From an uncultured Alphaproteobacteria bacterium (GTDB taxonomy: Bacteria; Pseudomonadota; Alphaproteobacteria; RF32; CAG-239), in contig CABQIK010000007.1 in NCBI GenBank assembly GCA_902464275.1, forward strand, positions 1 through 64,000: DNA of 64,000 bases. The letters are read 5' to 3'. This document shows, piece by piece, positions 46,083 through 53,733 of the stretch. The notes under the pieces are model-generated. The model made no database searches. It was not told where the DNA came from and was given only the letters and a program-made list of their open reading frames with translations. Position numbers and translations under genes: made by a program. How positions within the stretch are numbered: position 1 is the stretch's first letter; each line of letters starts with the position of its first letter.

Positions 46083-46856
46083 ATGTACCGATTAATTATC
46101 GCCGCCTGCTTATTTGCCTTAACCTTTCCGGCTTTTGCCGCCGAACAGACTGCTCCCTCGGCTCCTGAACCGGCAACGGCAACCGTGGTGCTTAAACCGA
46201 CTGAAAGCGACATGGAAGAGCAAATGAAAAACGCCACTGTCGCTTCATTGGAAGAATTACAAAAACAAAATTTTGACTTTAACGCTCAAGATTCCAACGG
46301 CAACACTCCCTTATTTTATTTATTAACCCGCAACCCGAACCGCGAAGTTGCTCAAAAAGCCATTGACCTGGGCGCTGATGTAAACACTCCCAACAAAGCC
46401 GGCATTTTGCCGATAAATATTTCCACCTCTAAAGCTAATGAACTGCAACTGCAGATTATTATGATGCAGGCCATGGGGCTTGATTTAAATGACCCTGAAG
46501 TGCAGGAAAAAGTGCAGGAAAAACTTTTTCATGAAATGGAACGCATGTTCCAAATGGCGCAAATGCTGATTGCAAACGGGGCTGATGTTAACCGGGAAGG
46601 AGCTCTCGGAACTCCGCTTATGAACGCCGCCACCAATGCCTGGAATTATGAAATTGCCAAAATGCTGATTGAAAAAGGCGCTGATGTAAACGCTCGGGAC
46701 AAAAACGGCAAAACCGCGCTGTTTTACGCTGCCGCCGGCAACAGCGATGACATTGCCATGTTGTTGTTAAAATCAGGTGCCGATGCCGACATAAAAGATA
46801 ACAACGGCAAAACTTATCTTGAAATTGAACGCTTACACATTGAAAGCCCGTTATAA
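46083..46856 (+). CDS. Secreted ankyrin-repeat protein
   Basis: 257 aa. Signal peptide (RLIIAACLFALTFPAFAA) then ankyrin repeats: DSNGNTPLFYLLTRN, LGADVNTPNKAGILPI, NGADVNREGALGTPLMNAA, KGADVNARDKNGKTALFYAA, SGADADIKDNNGKTYL. A Met-rich helix (EMERMFQMAQML) interrupts the array. Likely a periplasmic binding protein. The adhesin at 4649 also starts with a single ankyrin-like segment. RBS AAAGGAATACAAATT. Confidence 0.87.
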   Translation: MYRLIIAACLFALTFPAFAAEQTAPSAPEPATATVVLKPTESDMEEQMKNATVASLEELQKQNFDFNAQDSNGNTPLFYLLTRNPNREVAQKAIDLGADVNTPNKAGILPINISTSKANELQLQIIMMQAMGLDLNDPEVQEKVQEKLFHEMERMFQMAQMLIANGADVNREGALGTPLMNAATNAWNYEIAKMLIEKGADVNARDKNGKTALFYAAAGNSDDIAMLLLKSGADADIKDNNGKTYLEIERLHIESPL

Positions 46857-46942
46857 ATCAACATATTTATGCCGTTGCGGTTAATATCCGTAAAATTTAA
46901 TAGATTCTTTAGAAAAGAGAGCATACAATAATGCCATAAATG

Positions 46943-46973
46943 CCCATACCCCGATTCTTGGTATGGGTATAAT
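46943..46973 (+). promoter_or_regulatory. Inverted repeat and -10 box upstream of hppA
   Basis: CCCATACC-N9-GGTATGGG (46943-46967) runs directly into TATAAT (46968-46973), 23 bases before the hppA ATG. No T-run follows the hairpin, so an operator is likelier than a terminator. Confidence 0.4.
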
Positions 46974-46995
46974 AAACTTTTATAAGGATTGTATT

Positions 46996-49431
46996 ATGCT
47001 AAAAATAAATCAGTTATTTAAAGCAGCTTCCGCCGCTTTATTTTCAATGTTCTTTATTCTTAACAATGCACACGCCTCTGAAATTGATTTACACATTCCG
47101 TCATTGAATGTTGCGTTTAACATTTTCGGAACAACCGTCACCGGCTCAAACATTTTGCTTGCCGGTATGGTCGTTTGCATTTTAGGAATGCTTTTTGGTC
47201 TGTATGAATTTATCAGAATCAAAAATCTTCCGGCACATCAGGCTATGCTTAATGTTGCTGAAACCATTTACACCACCTGCAAAACTTATATGAAGCAGCA
47301 GGCCAAGCTTTTGTTGTTGCTTGAGTGCTTTATTGCCGTTTGCATTTTTTATTACTTCTTTTACCTTAACTCCGTTCCGTTAATGAAAGTATTAAATATT
47401 TTGTTATGGTCGGTTTTGGGTATTATGGGTTCATTCTCGGTTGCGTGGTTCGGTATGCGTATCAACACTTATGCCAACGCCCGCACCTCATTTGCCTCAT
47501 TAAAGGGCAAAGCTTTTCCGGTTATGAACCTGCCGTTGCATTCCGGTATGTCAATCGGCGTTTTGCTGATTTGCGTTGAACTTATCATGATGATTTTCAT
47601 TCTGTTGTTTGTTCCGCGTGATAATGCCGGCGCTTGCTTTATCGGCTTTGCCATCGGTGAATCTTTAGGCGCTTCCGCCTTGCGTATTTGCGGCGGTATT
47701 TTTACCAAAATTGCCGACATCGGCGCCGATTTAATGAAAATTATTTTCAAAATTGATGAAGACGATGCCCGCAACCCCGGCGTAATTGCAGACTGCACCG
47801 GCGACAATGCCGGCGATTCGGTCGGCCCTACCGCTGATGGTTTTGAAACTTACGGCGTTACCGGCGTGGCTTTAATCAGCTTTATCGTATTGGGCGCCGG
47901 CATGATGTATACCGCTGACGGCTCATTAGCTCCGATGGCCAACGGTATTGACATTCAGGCGCGTTTAATTACTTGGATTTTCACCATGCGCGTATTGATG
48001 ATTTTGACCTCAATTTTATCATACTCGCTCAACAACGTGCTTTCTAAGGCTCTGTTCGGCAACAAAGACAGCTTTAACTTTGAAACCCCGCTCACCAGCC
48101 TTGTATGGCTCACCTCCATCATTTCCATTATGGTAACTTTCGGCGTGTCTTATGTTATGATTGACAGCGCCGTATTCGGACCTGATTTGTGGTGGAAACT
48201 TTCGGTTATTATCAGCTGCGGAACTTTAGCCGCCGCCTTAATTCCGGAATTTACCAAAATATTCACCTCGTCAAAGTCTAAACACGTTCAAGAAGTTGTA
48301 AACGCCAGCCGTGAAGCCGGCGCTTCCTTAAACATTATCTCGGGTATTGTTTCAGGCAACTTCTCAGGCTTTTGGCAAGGTATTGTAATGGTAGGCTTAA
48401 TGGTAATTGCCTTTTTAACCGCCCGTACCGGACTTGACCCGTACATGGTTTACCCGACCGTATTTGCGTTTGGCTTGGTTGCTTTCGGTATGCTCGGTAT
48501 GGGACCTGTTACCATTGCCGTTGACTCTTACGGACCGGTTACCGATAACGCTCAATCCGTATTTGAACTTTCCCAAATTGAGCAGATTAAAGGCATTAAA
48601 AAAGAAATCAAATCCGACTACGGTTTTGAACCTAACTTTGAAGTCGGCAAACACTTGTTGGAAGAAAACGATTCTGCCGGCAACACCTTTAAAGCCACTG
48701 CCAAACCGGTATTAATCGGCACGGCTGTAATCGGCGCAACCACCATGATTTTCTCAATCATCTTGCTGTTAAACCTTTCATTAAATCTTTTAGACCCGTA
48801 CGTCTTATTTGGTTTAATTTTAGGCGGCGCCGTAATTTACTGGTTCTCGGGCGCGTCTATGCAGGCGGTTTCAGCCGGCGCATATAAAGCCGTAAACTAC
48901 ATTAAAAAGCACATTCACCTTGACGGTAAAAGTGCCGCTTCTATTGAAGATTCCAAAAATGTGGTTCGCATTTGCACTATTTATGCGCAAAAAGGCATGC
49001 TTAACATCTTTATCGTAATCTTCTCATTTACGATTGCGTTTGCCTGCTTTAACGCCAACCTGTTTGCAAGTTACTTAATTTCAATCGCCATTTTCGGATT
49101 GTTCCAAGCTTTGTATATGGCCAACGCCGGCGGCGCTTGGGATAACGCCAAAAAGGTTGTTGAGGTAGACTTGCAGGAAAAAGGCACCCCGTTGCACGAT
49201 GCCGCTGTGGTTGGCGATACCGTCGGCGACCCGTACAAAGACACCTCATCGGTTGCCTTAAACCCGATTATTAAATTTACCACCTTGTTCGGATTGTTGG
49301 CGGTTGAAATGGCTGCCAAAGCTCCGGCTTGCGTATCCTTCGGGCTCGGAATTTTCTTCTTCCTGCTTGGTTTGGTATTTGTATGGCGTTCATTTTACGC
49401 TATGCGTATTGAACCAACCGTAAAAGATTAA
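46996..49431 (+). CDS. hppA: Membrane-bound proton-translocating pyrophosphatase, K+-insensitive type
   Basis: 811 aa from ATG 46996 (ATAAGGATTGTATT). About 16 membrane segments. Pyrophosphate-binding motifs: DIGADLMKIIFKIDEDDARNP, DNAGDSVGPTADGFETYG and GDTVGDPYKDTSSVALNP. The Lys in GNTFKA marks the K+-independent class, where K+-dependent enzymes have Ala. It uses PPi hydrolysis to pump protons. Longer than the usual 670-760 residues because of an N-terminal extension. Single gene with a strong terminator. Confidence 0.93.
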   Translation: MLKINQLFKAASAALFSMFFILNNAHASEIDLHIPSLNVAFNIFGTTVTGSNILLAGMVVCILGMLFGLYEFIRIKNLPAHQAMLNVAETIYTTCKTYMKQQAKLLLLLECFIAVCIFYYFFYLNSVPLMKVLNILLWSVLGIMGSFSVAWFGMRINTYANARTSFASLKGKAFPVMNLPLHSGMSIGVLLICVELIMMIFILLFVPRDNAGACFIGFAIGESLGASALRICGGIFTKIADIGADLMKIIFKIDEDDARNPGVIADCTGDNAGDSVGPTADGFETYGVTGVALISFIVLGAGMMYTADGSLAPMANGIDIQARLITWIFTMRVLMILTSILSYSLNNVLSKALFGNKDSFNFETPLTSLVWLTSIISIMVTFGVSYVMIDSAVFGPDLWWKLSVIISCGTLAAALIPEFTKIFTSSKSKHVQEVVNASREAGASLNIISGIVSGNFSGFWQGIVMVGLMVIAFLTARTGLDPYMVYPTVFAFGLVAFGMLGMGPVTIAVDSYGPVTDNAQSVFELSQIEQIKGIKKEIKSDYGFEPNFEVGKHLLEENDSAGNTFKATAKPVLIGTAVIGATTMIFSIILLLNLSLNLLDPYVLFGLILGGAVIYWFSGASMQAVSAGAYKAVNYIKKHIHLDGKSAASIEDSKNVVRICTIYAQKGMLNIFIVIFSFTIAFACFNANLFASYLISIAIFGLFQALYMANAGGAWDNAKKVVEVDLQEKGTPLHDAAVVGDTVGDPYKDTSSVALNPIIKFTTLFGLLAVEMAAKAPACVSFGLGIFFFLLGLVFVWRSFYAMRIEPTVKD

Positions 49432-49448
49432 GATAAATTCTTAAACCA

Positions 49449-49474
49449 CCCCCGCTTTTTAATTAAAGCGGGGG
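49449..49474 (+). terminator. hppA terminator
   Basis: CCCCCGCTTT pairs with AAAGCGGGGG around TTAATT, then TTTTCTTTATTT. Confidence 0.9.
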
Positions 49475-49511
49475 TTTTCTTTATTTATTATAAATAAAAT
49501 TCCTAAAGCTA

Positions 49512-49562
49512 TTCGGTAATTTTTCTTGCCTTTTCGGTAATTATTCGGTAATATTTAGGTAA
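49512..49562 (+). repeat. Helically phased TTCGGTAA repeats before fic
   Basis: TTCGGTAAT at 49512, 49533 and 49544, and TTAGGTAA at 49555. Start-to-start distances are 21, 11 and 11 bases, so all four lie on about the same face of DNA. The last ends 22 bases before the fic ATG. They are likely regulator-binding repeats. Confidence 0.7.
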
Positions 49563-49584
49563 ATTTATTTAGAAAGGACAAAAT

Positions 49585-50637
49585 ATGCCTAATATGAGTG
49601 ATATTATCATTACACCTGATATACTGCGAAGCATATCTGAAATAGATACATTTAAAGGATCTTGGAACAGTGGCGGTATTAAAATTGCGCCTGAACAATT
49701 AAAAACGATGAAAAGAATTGCCACGATTGAATCCATTGGTTCCTCAAATCGTATTGAAGGCAATAAATTAAATGATATTGATGTTGAAACCATATTTAAC
49801 AACATCAATAAAAAATCATTTCAAACTCGTGATGAACAAGAAGTTGCCGGTTATGCTGATTTATTAGCTACAATATTTGACAATTATCAAAACATTCCAT
49901 TATCGGAAAATTATATCAGACAGCTTCATAAAATTTTATTAAACTATTCTGATAAAGATGAACGCCACAGAGGAGAATATAAAAAAGATTCAAACAGAGT
50001 TGCCGCATTTGATGCAAATGGTCATGAAATCGGTACTATTTTTGAAACGGCCACTCCTTTTGACACACCACGCTTGATGCAAGAATTGATTGATTGGACC
50101 AACAGAAATTTCAATGATGGATATTTTCATCCGATAATAACTATTGGCGTATTTATTGTCCGCTTCTTGGCAATACACCCGTTTACTGACGGCAACGGTC
50201 GTATGTCAAGAGCATTAACAACAATGTTATTACTGCAAAACGGCTACAATTACATGCCTTACGCTTCTATGGAATCTGTTATTGAAGCAAGCAAAGATTT
50301 ATATTATAGGGCATTAAGAGCAACCCAAAAAACTATTTGGAATGATAAAGTAAATTACGAGCCTTGGTTAACTTTCTTTGTAACATCATTGCAAAAACAA
50401 AAACGCCATTTGGAATATAAAATAAAAAAATCATCTGATACAATAAGATACAATAAAACAGAACAAAGCATAATAAATTTATTTGATATAAAATCAAATT
50501 GGTCTGTTTTGGAAATATCTGAAACATTAGGTAAAAACAACGAGACAGTTAAAAAGAATGTTCAGAATCTTGTAAAAAAAGACATTTTAGAAAAACAAGG
50601 GACAACAAAAGGAACCTATTATATTTTGAAAAAATAA
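49585..50637 (+). CDS. Fic family AMP-transferase-like protein
   Basis: 350 aa. Fic core motif HPFTDGNGRMSR (about residues 197-208). The N-terminal inhibitory helix motif SNRIEGN fits (S/T)xxx(E/D)GN of self-inhibited Fic proteins. The C-terminal winged helix reads WSVLEISETLGKNNETVKKNV, which could bind DNA. AT-rich codons suggest recent acquisition. RBS AGAAAGGACAAAAT. No antitoxin gene adjoins, consistent with built-in inhibition. It may AMPylate a host target, or act as a regulator through the HTH. Confidence 0.92.
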   Translation: MPNMSDIIITPDILRSISEIDTFKGSWNSGGIKIAPEQLKTMKRIATIESIGSSNRIEGNKLNDIDVETIFNNINKKSFQTRDEQEVAGYADLLATIFDNYQNIPLSENYIRQLHKILLNYSDKDERHRGEYKKDSNRVAAFDANGHEIGTIFETATPFDTPRLMQELIDWTNRNFNDGYFHPIITIGVFIVRFLAIHPFTDGNGRMSRALTTMLLLQNGYNYMPYASMESVIEASKDLYYRALRATQKTIWNDKVNYEPWLTFFVTSLQKQKRHLEYKIKKSSDTIRYNKTEQSIINLFDIKSNWSVLEISETLGKNNETVKKNVQNLVKKDILEKQGTTKGTYYILKK

Positions 50638-50804
50638 AAGATAATACTCCGTTTTTTAAACGGATATAGGCCTATAACCCCTAAGATACAGTTCAAAGAC
50701 AGGGTGGTTTATACAACTTATGCACAGCTTTGGACTCGTAAATATTGCAAAAAAAAAACGCGAGCTAAAATCTTCTTAAATTTAACAATTTGAGGAGATT
50801 TTTA
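50638..50804 (+). promoter_or_regulatory. Duplicated leader region, copy 1, with SD-sequestering hairpin
   Basis: From 50711 the sequence is nearly the same as 57267-57362 (about 95 bases). The core AAAATCTTCTTAAATT (50767-50782), TAAC, AATTTGAGGAGATTTT (50787-50802) folds into a 16-bp stem with G-U pairs, hiding GAGGAGA just before ATG 50805. 50638-50710 holds nothing I can identify. Confidence 0.65.
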
Positions 50805-50942
50805 ATGTTTATCCAAAATATACTAGCTAAGCTTGCGGATGGTGAGGCAGATACGACGGGATTTTGGAGCGACTTGTACACAAAAAGGTACACGAGCGAG
50901 AAAATCCCTAGCAGCTGCCCGCTAGACGCAAGCGTAAAATGA
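50805..50942 (+). CDS. 45-aa ORF overlapping a nested palindrome
   Basis: ATG directly after the buried GAGGAGA; stop TGA at 50940. The product has no signal peptide, contains a Trp and a Cys, and matches nothing I know. The DNA has nested inverted repeats: GCTTGCG/CGCAAGC (50831/50927), GGGATTTT/AAAATCCC (50858/50901), TGTAC/GTACA. It may be a palindromic element rather than a gene, although the RBS is strong. Confidence 0.35.
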   Translation: MFIQNILAKLADGEADTTGFWSDLYTKRYTSEKIPSSCPLDASVK

Positions 50943-51023
50943 GCTTACAAGCAAGACCGAACCCCGCAGGGGTGAGATTCCCCTCTCGGTTAAAAAAAAT
51001 ACTCAATCATAAGATTGAGTATT
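50941..51023 (-). repeat. Partial copy of the tRNA-Ala-tail repeat body, with terminator hairpin
   Basis: 50941-50986 equals 51191-51236 (GAGCTTACAAGCAAGACCGA and on to CCCCTCT). Next to it is a hairpin AATACTCAATC/GATTGAGTATT (50998-51023), which on the minus strand ends in TTTTTTTT and differs from the other two hairpins of the array. Confidence 0.75.
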
Positions 51024-51031
51024 TTTATAAT

Positions 51032-51283
51032 TGGTGGAGCTGAGGGGGCTTGCAGAGTCACAAAAATGTCCGGTGGACATTTTTTGCCGGCAAGCATCAG
51101 CTGCTGTTAGCGAGCGATGAGCCGACAGGCGATAAGAGCGAACGTTACAGCTGCTTGACCGCAGCGCAGTTAGCGACTGCCCTTTGGGCAGAGCTTACAA
51201 GCAAGACCGAACCCCGCAGGGGTGAGATTCCCCTCTTCTAAAGACACAAAAGCACTTAAGCAAAAGCCTAAGTGCTTAAAAAT
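51032..51283 (-). repeat. tRNA-Ala-tail repeat unit A
   Basis: 252 bases. Its left end TGGTGGAGCTGAGGGG is the complement of the tRNA-Ala 3' end with CCA. Inside are AAAAATGTCC/GGACATTTTT (51062/51075), GCTTGC/GCAAGC (51048/51090) and CTGCCC/GGGCAG hairpins, and a plus-strand T-arm-like GGGGTGAGATTCCCC. Its right end is a hairpin AAGCACTTA/TAAGTGCTT (51250-51277). On the minus strand it reads as a structured RNA ending in CTCAGCTCCACCA with a terminator after each CCA end. Confidence 0.8.
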
Positions 51284-51529
51284 TGGTGGAGCTGAGGGGG
51301 CTTGCAGAGTCACAAAAATGTCCGGTGGACATTTTTTGCCGGCAAGCATCAGCTGCTGTTAGCGAGCGATGAGCCGACAGGCGATAAGAGCGAACGTTAC
51401 AGCTGCTTGACCGCAGCGCAGTTAGCGACTGCCCTTTGGGCAGAGCTTACAAGCAAGACCGAACCCCTAGGGTTAGATTCCCCTCTTAAAAATAAAAGCA
51501 CTTAAGCAAAAGCCTAAGTGCTTAAAAAT
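51284..51529 (-). repeat. tRNA-Ala-tail repeat unit B
   Basis: 246 bases, identical to unit A over about the first 195 bases (51284-51477), then diverging slightly (AACCCCTAGGGTTAGATTCCCC). It ends with the hairpin AAGCACTTA/TAAGTGCTT (51496-51523), the same hairpin found in unit A, which here terminates tRNA-Ala itself. Confidence 0.8.
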
Positions 51530-51605
51530 TGGTGGAGCTGAGGGGAATCGAACCCCTGACCTCCTCAATGCCATTGAGGCGCTCTCCCAACTGAGCTACA
51601 ACCCC
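51530..51605 (-). tRNA. tRNA-Ala (GGC)
   Basis: 76 bases with encoded CCA. Acceptor GGGGTTG/CAGCTCC with the G3:U70 pair that defines tRNA-Ala; D-arm GCTC/GAGC; anticodon stem CCTCA/TGAGG with loop ATGGCAT (anticodon GGC); T-arm AGGGG-TTCGATT-CCCCT. Confidence 0.97.
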
Positions 51606-51625
51606 ATCAGTGATGGTATGCGGGC

Positions 51626-51653
51626 ATATTACAATAAAAATTTTTAATGTCAA
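51626..51653 (-). promoter_or_regulatory. tRNA-Ala promoter
   Basis: TTGACA (51653-51648), 16 bases, TAATAT (51631-51626) on the minus strand, about 20 bases before the tRNA. Confidence 0.6.
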
Positions 51654-51680
51654 ACACTTTTTGCTAAACTCTTAAAAATA

Positions 51681-51709
51681 AAAGCGCCCGCAAAATAACC
51701 GGACGCTTT
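51681..51709 (-). terminator. Terminator of the TPR gene
   Basis: AAAGCG-CCG and CGG-CGCTTT pair with a one-base mismatch, followed on the minus strand by TTTTATTTTT. Confidence 0.7.
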
Positions 51710-51727
51710 AATTTGATGGCTTTAAGC

Positions 51728-52684
51728 TTATTCTTCCGATCCGCCTTCGGCATCAGCCGATGCCATAATATCCGGCAATGTTCCGATAGCTTTTTTACGT
51801 TTCAACTTGTTTACAAACTTAATTGAACGTTGAGCATCCCACTTCTTTTTACCTTCTTCATGCTGAAAGATTTGTTTGTAAACTTCAATCGCCTGATCAA
51901 ATTCAGACAACTTGGTTAAGCATGAAGCCAAACCATCATACATTTTGTGATGATAACGACCGTTTACAAGCTGTTGAGCTTTTTTGTAACATTTAAGAGC
52001 ATCTTTAAACTTAAACATTTTTTGATAAACAAAGCCGATGCTAATCCAAGCCTGAATTTCGCTGCTGTTAATGTTTAAAATTTTGGTAAAACATTTTAAG
52101 GCCGAATCATTATCGCCCATCAGCTGATAGGTAACGCCGATACCGTTCCATGCTTTAACGTTGGTTTTATCCGATGACAACACCTTTTTGAAAAACGCGA
52201 TTGAGCGGTCATACTGTTTAAGCTTTTGGAGTGTAACCGCAATGCTGAGCAAGGTTTGCGGGTGTTTGTTGTCAATCTTCATGGCTTGTTCCAAAACATC
52301 CAAAGCTTCTTTGAACAAAAACATGTGTTGCAAAGCAATCGCTTTACCGTTTAAGGCCTCAAGCGAAGTTTGATCAATGGCAAAAGCCTCGTCAAAGCAG
52401 GCAATCGCCTCTTTGTAAAGCCCGCGCATTGAAAGGGTAACCCCTTTATTGTTAAGCACTTCAACTGATTTCGGATTAAGCGCAAGCGCTTTATCAAAAC
52501 ATTCAACCGCGTCAGTATAGCGGCTCATTTTTTGAAAAGCAAAACCTTTAGAGTTCATAGCTTTCCATGAATCCGGCTGTTCGGTTAAAACTTCATCAAA
52601 TTGTGCAACAGCCTCTTTATACATACCGCTGTCTAATAATTCCTGCCCTCTTTTATAGGCGTTGTTGTCGTTCATTTTTACCAT
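51728..52684 (-). CDS. TPR-repeat protein
   Basis: 318 aa, eight or so tetratricopeptide repeats (YKEAVAQFDEVLTEQPDSWKA, YTDAVECFDKALALNPKSVEV, FKDALKCYKKAQQL), then a basic stretch (KFVNKLKRKKAIG) and an acidic tail. No signal peptide, so a cytoplasmic scaffold. Separate from the DUF58 gene by about 90 bases on the same strand. RBS AGAGAAGAAA. Confidence 0.88.
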   Translation of the reverse strand: MVKMNDNNAYKRGQELLDSGMYKEAVAQFDEVLTEQPDSWKAMNSKGFAFQKMSRYTDAVECFDKALALNPKSVEVLNNKGVTLSMRGLYKEAIACFDEAFAIDQTSLEALNGKAIALQHMFLFKEALDVLEQAMKIDNKHPQTLLSIAVTLQKLKQYDRSIAFFKKVLSSDKTNVKAWNGIGVTYQLMGDNDSALKCFTKILNINSSEIQAWISIGFVYQKMFKFKDALKCYKKAQQLVNGRYHHKMYDGLASCLTKLSEFDQAIEVYKQIFQHEEGKKKWDAQRSIKFVNKLKRKKAIGTLPDIMASADAEGGSEE

Positions 52685-52772
52685 TTTCTTCTCTTTTCCA
52701 AAGTTACAAAATAATTGGTAAAAAGTACAATATCATTATAAATCTTTTATGTCAAGTTTTGAATCGCATCGC

Positions 52773-53717
52773 CTAAACGGGTTTTATTTGCTTATATATA
52801 GGCAAATCAGGCCTTACCTCGCGATAACGACAATTAATTTTTGCACAAAAATTTTTCATTTTTTGGCGTTTTTCGGCAAAATATTGACGATAATCTTCTG
52901 TAAAATCTTTACCGGCAACCACCAAAAGCTGCTTTTGATTTTGATATTGCGCCAAATATTCGCCGACCGGCGGGGCTTTAGCCTCAAGCTCATCAAACAC
53001 ATTTATCAAATAAAGTTCATGATTGCGGGCAAAACCTGAAAGCACCGCCGCCGATTCTGCCTCAGTATCGGTAAACGAGCCGATAACAAACACAATCGCC
53101 CGATGTTTGGCTTTTTGCCGCAACAGTTTTAATGATTTAACCGCGCTTTCCGATTCGCTTGTCCGATACAAACTTTCAGCGGCGATTTTTTCAATCTGCT
53201 TAAAAACCGCAAACAAATTTTCAACCGTGCGCTTAGGCTCAAAAATAAGCGTTTTACTGCCGTCAAAGACCGCCATTCCAACACGGTCTTTATTTTCAAG
53301 CGCGTACCAACCGATTAACGCCGCAACTTTGGCGGCCGTAACCGATTTAAGCTCGCGCTTGGTGCCAAAACGCATTTTAGCCGACAAATCAAGCCAAATA
53401 TAAACCTCGCGGTCTTTTTCTTCATTATAAAGTTTGGTAAAAGGCTGATTTTTGCGCGCCGTAACCCGCCAATCAATATCGCGCACATCATCACCGTAGT
53501 TATAAGCGCGCACCTCTTCAAACTCAATGCCTCTGCCCTTAAAAGCCGAACGAGAATCCCCTGCCTGCAATGAGGTTTGATTAAGCTTAAAATCGCGCAA
53601 ATAAGGGACATAGCGCCGCATCAGAGCCAACTGCTTAAAATCAGCCGCCAACGCCGGATTAATTTTAGGCGTTTGTTCTGACTTCAACAATTCCGAGAGA
53701 CTCTTGAATTTAAACAT
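52773..53717 (-). CDS. DUF58 domain protein (vWA-like)
   Basis: 314 aa. GRGIEFEEVRAYNYGDDVRDIDWRV in parts and YIWLDLSAKMRFG (MIDAS-like) are characteristic of DUF58, which accompanies MoxR ATPases. It follows moxR by 16 bases. There are no Bat-type vWA membrane genes here, so the cluster is minimal. Confidence 0.92.
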   Translation of the reverse strand: MFKFKSLSELLKSEQTPKINPALAADFKQLALMRRYVPYLRDFKLNQTSLQAGDSRSAFKGRGIEFEEVRAYNYGDDVRDIDWRVTARKNQPFTKLYNEEKDREVYIWLDLSAKMRFGTKRELKSVTAAKVAALIGWYALENKDRVGMAVFDGSKTLIFEPKRTVENLFAVFKQIEKIAAESLYRTSESESAVKSLKLLRQKAKHRAIVFVIGSFTDTEAESAAVLSGFARNHELYLINVFDELEAKAPPVGEYLAQYQNQKQLLVVAGKDFTEDYRQYFAEKRQKMKNFCAKINCRYREVRPDLPIYKQIKPV

Positions 53718-53733
53718 CGGAGTTTCCTTCCGT

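Noticed and set aside
51050..51505. Two identical open frames starting TTGCAGAGTCAC in repeat units A and B
   Set aside because: No Shine-Dalgarno, TTG start inside a hairpin, and both run over palindromes and a T-arm-like sequence. Openness in two copies only reflects the recent duplication. Kept as repeats, not genes.
50941..51605. Permuted two-piece tmRNA
   Set aside because: The CCA-like ends looked promising, but no tag-peptide frame with an ALAA/AVAA-type end or tmRNA core is visible.
50941..51605. CRISPR array
   Set aside because: Repeat units are about 250 bases and the parts between repeated tRNA tails are themselves near-identical, not unique spacers.
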